Below, one piece after another: positions 31,029 through 33,235 of a stretch of DNA of 33,235 nt. Under the pieces are notes generated by a model. That model saw only the letters and a list, made by a program, of their open reading frames with translations. It searched no databases and was not told the DNA's origin. Positions within the stretch are counted from its first letter, which is position 1; every line of letters begins with the position of its first letter. The stretch covers positions 1 through 33,235 of the forward strand of contig NZ_LQPM01000045.1 of the NCBI RefSeq assembly GCF_002101815.1. Reading direction: 5' to 3'. This stretch comes from Mycobacterium paraense (GTDB lineage: Bacteria > Actinomycetota > Actinomycetes > Mycobacteriales > Mycobacteriaceae). Position numbers and translations under genes: made by a program.

Positions 31029-33002
31029 ATGCGCACCGCTCGGCCGCTCGGCGTGATGCTGGCCGTCCTCGCAAGCCTGTGCGGGGCGCTGCTGCTGGCG
31101 CCGCCGGGCCGCGCGCAGCCGCCGTTTCCGCTGCCGGATCAGGTCACCGACAGCGCGAAGGTCCTGTCGGATTCCGGCCGCGCGGCGGTGACGTCGGCCA
31201 TCGACAAGCTGTACGCCGATCGCCACATCCGGCTGTGGGTGGTCTACGTCGACGACTTCTCGGGCCAGAACGCGGCGGACTGGGCGCGGCGCACCAGGGC
31301 CGCCAGCGAGCTCGGCGACTACGACGCCCTGCTGGCCGTGGCCACCACCGGCCGGGCGTACGCGTTCTTCGTCCCGTCCGCCATCAAGAGCGTCAACGCC
31401 GGCCAGGTTGATCAGTTGCGGCGCACCAGGATTGAACCCGCCCTGCACAACGGGGACTGGAGCGGTGCCGCGATCGCCGCGGCCAACGGGCTCAACACCT
31501 CGCCGCCGGCGTCGGGCCGCGTCTTCCTGCTGATCGCATTGCTTGGCATCGCCCTCGCCGTCGCGGCCCTGCTGGTGGTGATGCGCTATCGCCGTCGCCG
31601 TCGCCGCGCGGCCGCGTTGGCCGCGGCGCGGCGCCTCGACCCGACCGACGCCACCGCGCTGGCCGGCGTGCCGTTGGAGGCCCTCGACGACCTGTCGCGC
31701 TCGATGGTGGTCGACGTCGACAACGCGGTGCGCACCAGCGCCAACGAGCTGAGCCTGGCGATCGACGAGTTCGGCACCGAGCGGACCCAGCCGTTTACCG
31801 AGGCGGTCGACAACGCCAAAGCGGCGCTGTCGCAAGCCTTTACGGTCCGACATCAGCTCGACGACAGCATCCCCGAGACGCCTGCGCAACGCCGCGAGCT
31901 GCTGACCCGGGTGATCGTCTCGGCGGCACGCGCCGACCGCGAACTCGAATCGCAGACGCAGGCGTTCGAAGAGCTGCGGGATCTGGTGCTCAACGCCCCG
32001 TCGCGGCTGGACGCGCTGACCGAGCAATACGTCGAACTCACCAGCCGCATCGACCCCGCGGAACGGCGGCTGGCCGAGTTGCGCAACGAATTCGACACCA
32101 CGGCACTGACTTCGGTGTCCGGCAACGTCGCGGGCGCCAGGGAGAGGCTGGCGTTCGCCGACCGCAACATCAGTACGGCCCGCGCTCTGGCCGGCCGCGC
32201 CGAAATGGGCAAGCAGACGGGATTGGTGGATGCCTACCACGCCGCCGAATCGGCGCTCGGGCAAGCCCGAGCGCTGCTGGACGCGATCGACAATGCGGCG
32301 ACGGACATCGGGCACGCCGTCGCGGCGTTGCCGGCCGCCGTCGACGACATTCGGGCGGCGGTCCAGCGCGCCGGCGAGCTTCTGCCGAAGGCGCCGGGCC
32401 ATGCGGCCGAGCTGACGGCGGCCCGCGACGCGGCGACCGGGGCGCTGGACTATGCGCGCAGCCCCGGCGGTTCCGCCGATCCCCTCGGCGCGTTCGCCCG
32501 GCTCACCAAGGCCGGCGCCGACCTCGATCGGGCCCTGGACGCCGTGGCCGAGGAGCAGGCGAACGCCGAGCGGCTCAACCGGTCCTTCGAGCAGGCGCTG
32601 TTCACCGCCCAGGCGCGGGTGCGCGGCGTCTCCGAATACATCGACACCCGCCGGGGCAGCATCGGAGCGGAGGCCCGGACCCGGCTCGCCGAAGCCGCGA
32701 GGCACCTGCGGGCCGCGCAGGACAAGAGGGCGACCAACCCGGCCGAGGCGATCGCGCACGCCAACGCGGCGTCGACGCTGGCCGCGCAGGCGCAGGCCCT
32801 GGCGAACGCCGACGTGCAGCAGGCTCAGCGCGTCTACGCGGGCCGCGGCGGCGGTGACACCGGCGCCATGATCGGCGGGATCATCATCGGCAACGTGCTC
32901 GGCGGGGCGATGCGCGGGGGCTTCGGCGGCTGGAGCCCCACCTCGTTCGGCTCGTCGGGCTCCTCCGGCGGCGGCCTCATGGGCGGCGGCGGCCGGTTCT
33001 GA
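31029..33002 (+). CDS. TPM-domain membrane protein, Rv2345-like
   Basis: This 657-residue protein has a signal peptide (about residues 1-27, ending GRAQP), an extracytoplasmic TPM domain (about 33-155; FPLPDQVTDSAKVLSDSGR, the L-W-V-V-Y-V strand and YDALLAVAT), and a membrane helix at about 165-186. A very basic stop-transfer RYRRRRRRAA follows. The long cytoplasmic part is rich in Ala/Glu/Arg heptads and should form coiled coils. The end is Gly/Ser-rich with a hydrophobic GGIIIGNVLGG. TPM domains occur in envelope and photosystem-repair factors; the role in mycobacteria is unknown. It corresponds to M. tuberculosis Rv2345 in context and size. Confidence 0.88.
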   Translation: MRTARPLGVMLAVLASLCGALLLAPPGRAQPPFPLPDQVTDSAKVLSDSGRAAVTSAIDKLYADRHIRLWVVYVDDFSGQNAADWARRTRAASELGDYDALLAVATTGRAYAFFVPSAIKSVNAGQVDQLRRTRIEPALHNGDWSGAAIAAANGLNTSPPASGRVFLLIALLGIALAVAALLVVMRYRRRRRRAAALAAARRLDPTDATALAGVPLEALDDLSRSMVVDVDNAVRTSANELSLAIDEFGTERTQPFTEAVDNAKAALSQAFTVRHQLDDSIPETPAQRRELLTRVIVSAARADRELESQTQAFEELRDLVLNAPSRLDALTEQYVELTSRIDPAERRLAELRNEFDTTALTSVSGNVAGARERLAFADRNISTARALAGRAEMGKQTGLVDAYHAAESALGQARALLDAIDNAATDIGHAVAALPAAVDDIRAAVQRAGELLPKAPGHAAELTAARDAATGALDYARSPGGSADPLGAFARLTKAGADLDRALDAVAEEQANAERLNRSFEQALFTAQARVRGVSEYIDTRRGSIGAEARTRLAEAARHLRAAQDKRATNPAEAIAHANAASTLAAQAQALANADVQQAQRVYAGRGGGDTGAMIGGIIIGNVLGGAMRGGFGGWSPTSFGSSGSSGGGLMGGGGRF

Positions 33003-33015
33003 TCCCTGGAGACGA

Positions 33016-33050
33016 ACCGACCCCCGGGCACCCAGTGCCCGGGGGTCGGT
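33016..33050. terminator. Strong 16-bp hairpin between convergent genes
   Basis: The two arms (33016-33031 and 33035-33050) are perfectly complementary over 16 bp around a 3-nt CCA loop. The structure lies 14 nt after the TPM gene stop and downstream of the leftward esx gene, so it can serve both. There is no T-tract, as is usual for mycobacterial hairpin terminators. Confidence 0.75.
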
Positions 33051-33067
33051 GTTGCACTGCTCAACGG

Positions 33068-33089
33068 TGACGGCGGCGCGCCGCCGTCA
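33068..33089. terminator. 22-bp perfect palindrome, possible second terminator
   Basis: TGACGGCGGCG followed by its exact reverse complement forms an 11-bp self-complementary site without a loop, 11 nt downstream of the esx stop codon. As RNA it could form a stem with a small central loop and end esx transcription. As DNA it is also a plausible protein-binding palindrome. Confidence 0.4.
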
Positions 33090-33100
33090 GCCGGTTTCCG

Positions 33101-33235
33101 CTAGGCCCAGCTGGACCCGACGGCGCTGTCGGTGCTGGCCATGTTGCTGCCGGCGCTCTGCACCTTCTGGCCGTGGGCGTTGGCCTGCTCGTAGATCACC
33201 TGGAAGTTACGACCCAACTGGGTGATGAACTCCTG
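33101..33235 (-). CDS. esxO: EsxO-type ESAT-6-like (WXG100) protein, 5' partial
   Basis: Only the last 44 residues are in the window; the N-terminus lies beyond the right edge. The visible part, including FITQLGRNFQVIYEQANAHG and ending SAVGSSWA, is the conserved C-terminal helix of the EsxI/L/N/O/V group (Mtb9.9 family). In M. tuberculosis esxO (Rv2346c) is in the same place beside Rv2345, with its partner esxP upstream, so a partner should lie just outside this window. The product would be exported by a type VII system as a helical heterodimer. Confidence 0.88.
   Translation of the reverse strand, partial: QEFITQLGRNFQVIYEQANAHGQKVQSAGSNMASTDSAVGSSWA

Noticed and set aside
1..33235. Insertion sequences, transposases or prophage genes
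   Set aside because: No transposase, integrase or phage structural gene was recognised; the apparent rearrangements lack visible mobile-element borders.

Overview
The window is GC-rich actinobacterial DNA and almost certainly comes from a Mycobacterium, most likely a slow-growing non-tuberculous species. The evidence is a complete mce/yrbE operon, an EsxO-type WXG100 gene cut by the right edge, an LppP/LprE lipoprotein, and a set of genes whose neighbours match M. tuberculosis Rv2330c-Rv2346c (lppP, mez, cysK1-cysE, asnT, Rv2342, dnaG, dgt, Rv2345, esxO). Order and content differ from that locus: cysK-cysE precede mez here, and an mce operon, a nitrate reductase fusion and a SodC-like gene are present. 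Species and synteny statements come from memory of the M. tuberculosis map, not from a search.

Layout. 1-3.5 kb: the 3' part of an Rv1747-like ABC transporter with a degenerate ATPase, convergent with a lipoprotein of the esterase-like-phytase family and an overlapping isoprenylcysteine-methyltransferase-like membrane protein. 3.6-6.0 kb: an acyl-CoA oxidase-like flavoenzyme, convergent with lppP. 6.0-10.9 kb: a 1405-residue self-contained NADPH assimilatory nitrate reductase (molybdopterin oxidoreductase fused to a CysJ-like flavoprotein) behind a GlnR-like operator. It is followed by a second, diverged copy of that same operator/leader driving a short remnant of the reductase C-terminus. 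10.9-21.6 kb: an 11-gene leftward operon, yrbEA-yrbEB-mceA-F, two Mce-associated membrane proteins and a secreted CAP-domain protein, mostly joined by ATGA/GTGA stop-start overlaps. 21.6-25.7 kb: a gene-free stretch, a leaderless 25-codon ORF ending in a run of cysteine codons, then cysK-cysE and mez. 25.7-26.8 kb: three copies of a 55-bp hairpin repeat, a two-domain muconolactone-isomerase-like protein, a nested inverted repeat and tRNA-Asn. 26.9-33.2 kb: an Rv2342-like small protein, dnaG, a copper-only-type superoxide dismutase lipoprotein, dgt, a TPM-domain membrane protein, a strong hairpin terminator and partial esxO.

Functional themes. Nitrogen assimilation (GlnR-type control of nitrate reduction) and cysteine synthesis (serine to O-acetylserine to cysteine, with an apparent cysteine-sensing leader peptide) stand out as regulated assimilatory modules. 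The mce operon should encode a cell-envelope lipid importer; its substrate cannot be read from the sequence. Several genes (the acyl-CoA oxidase, lppP, the cysK leader, mez, dnaG, the SOD, the TPM gene) have a TANNNT -10 hexamer 5-7 nt before the start codon, the layout of mycobacterial leaderless mRNAs.

The most interesting items are the polycysteine leader before cysK, the duplicated nitrate-reductase control region with its truncated gene, the SOD lacking both a zinc ligand and the electrostatic loop, and the ABC transporter whose ATP-binding motifs have decayed.
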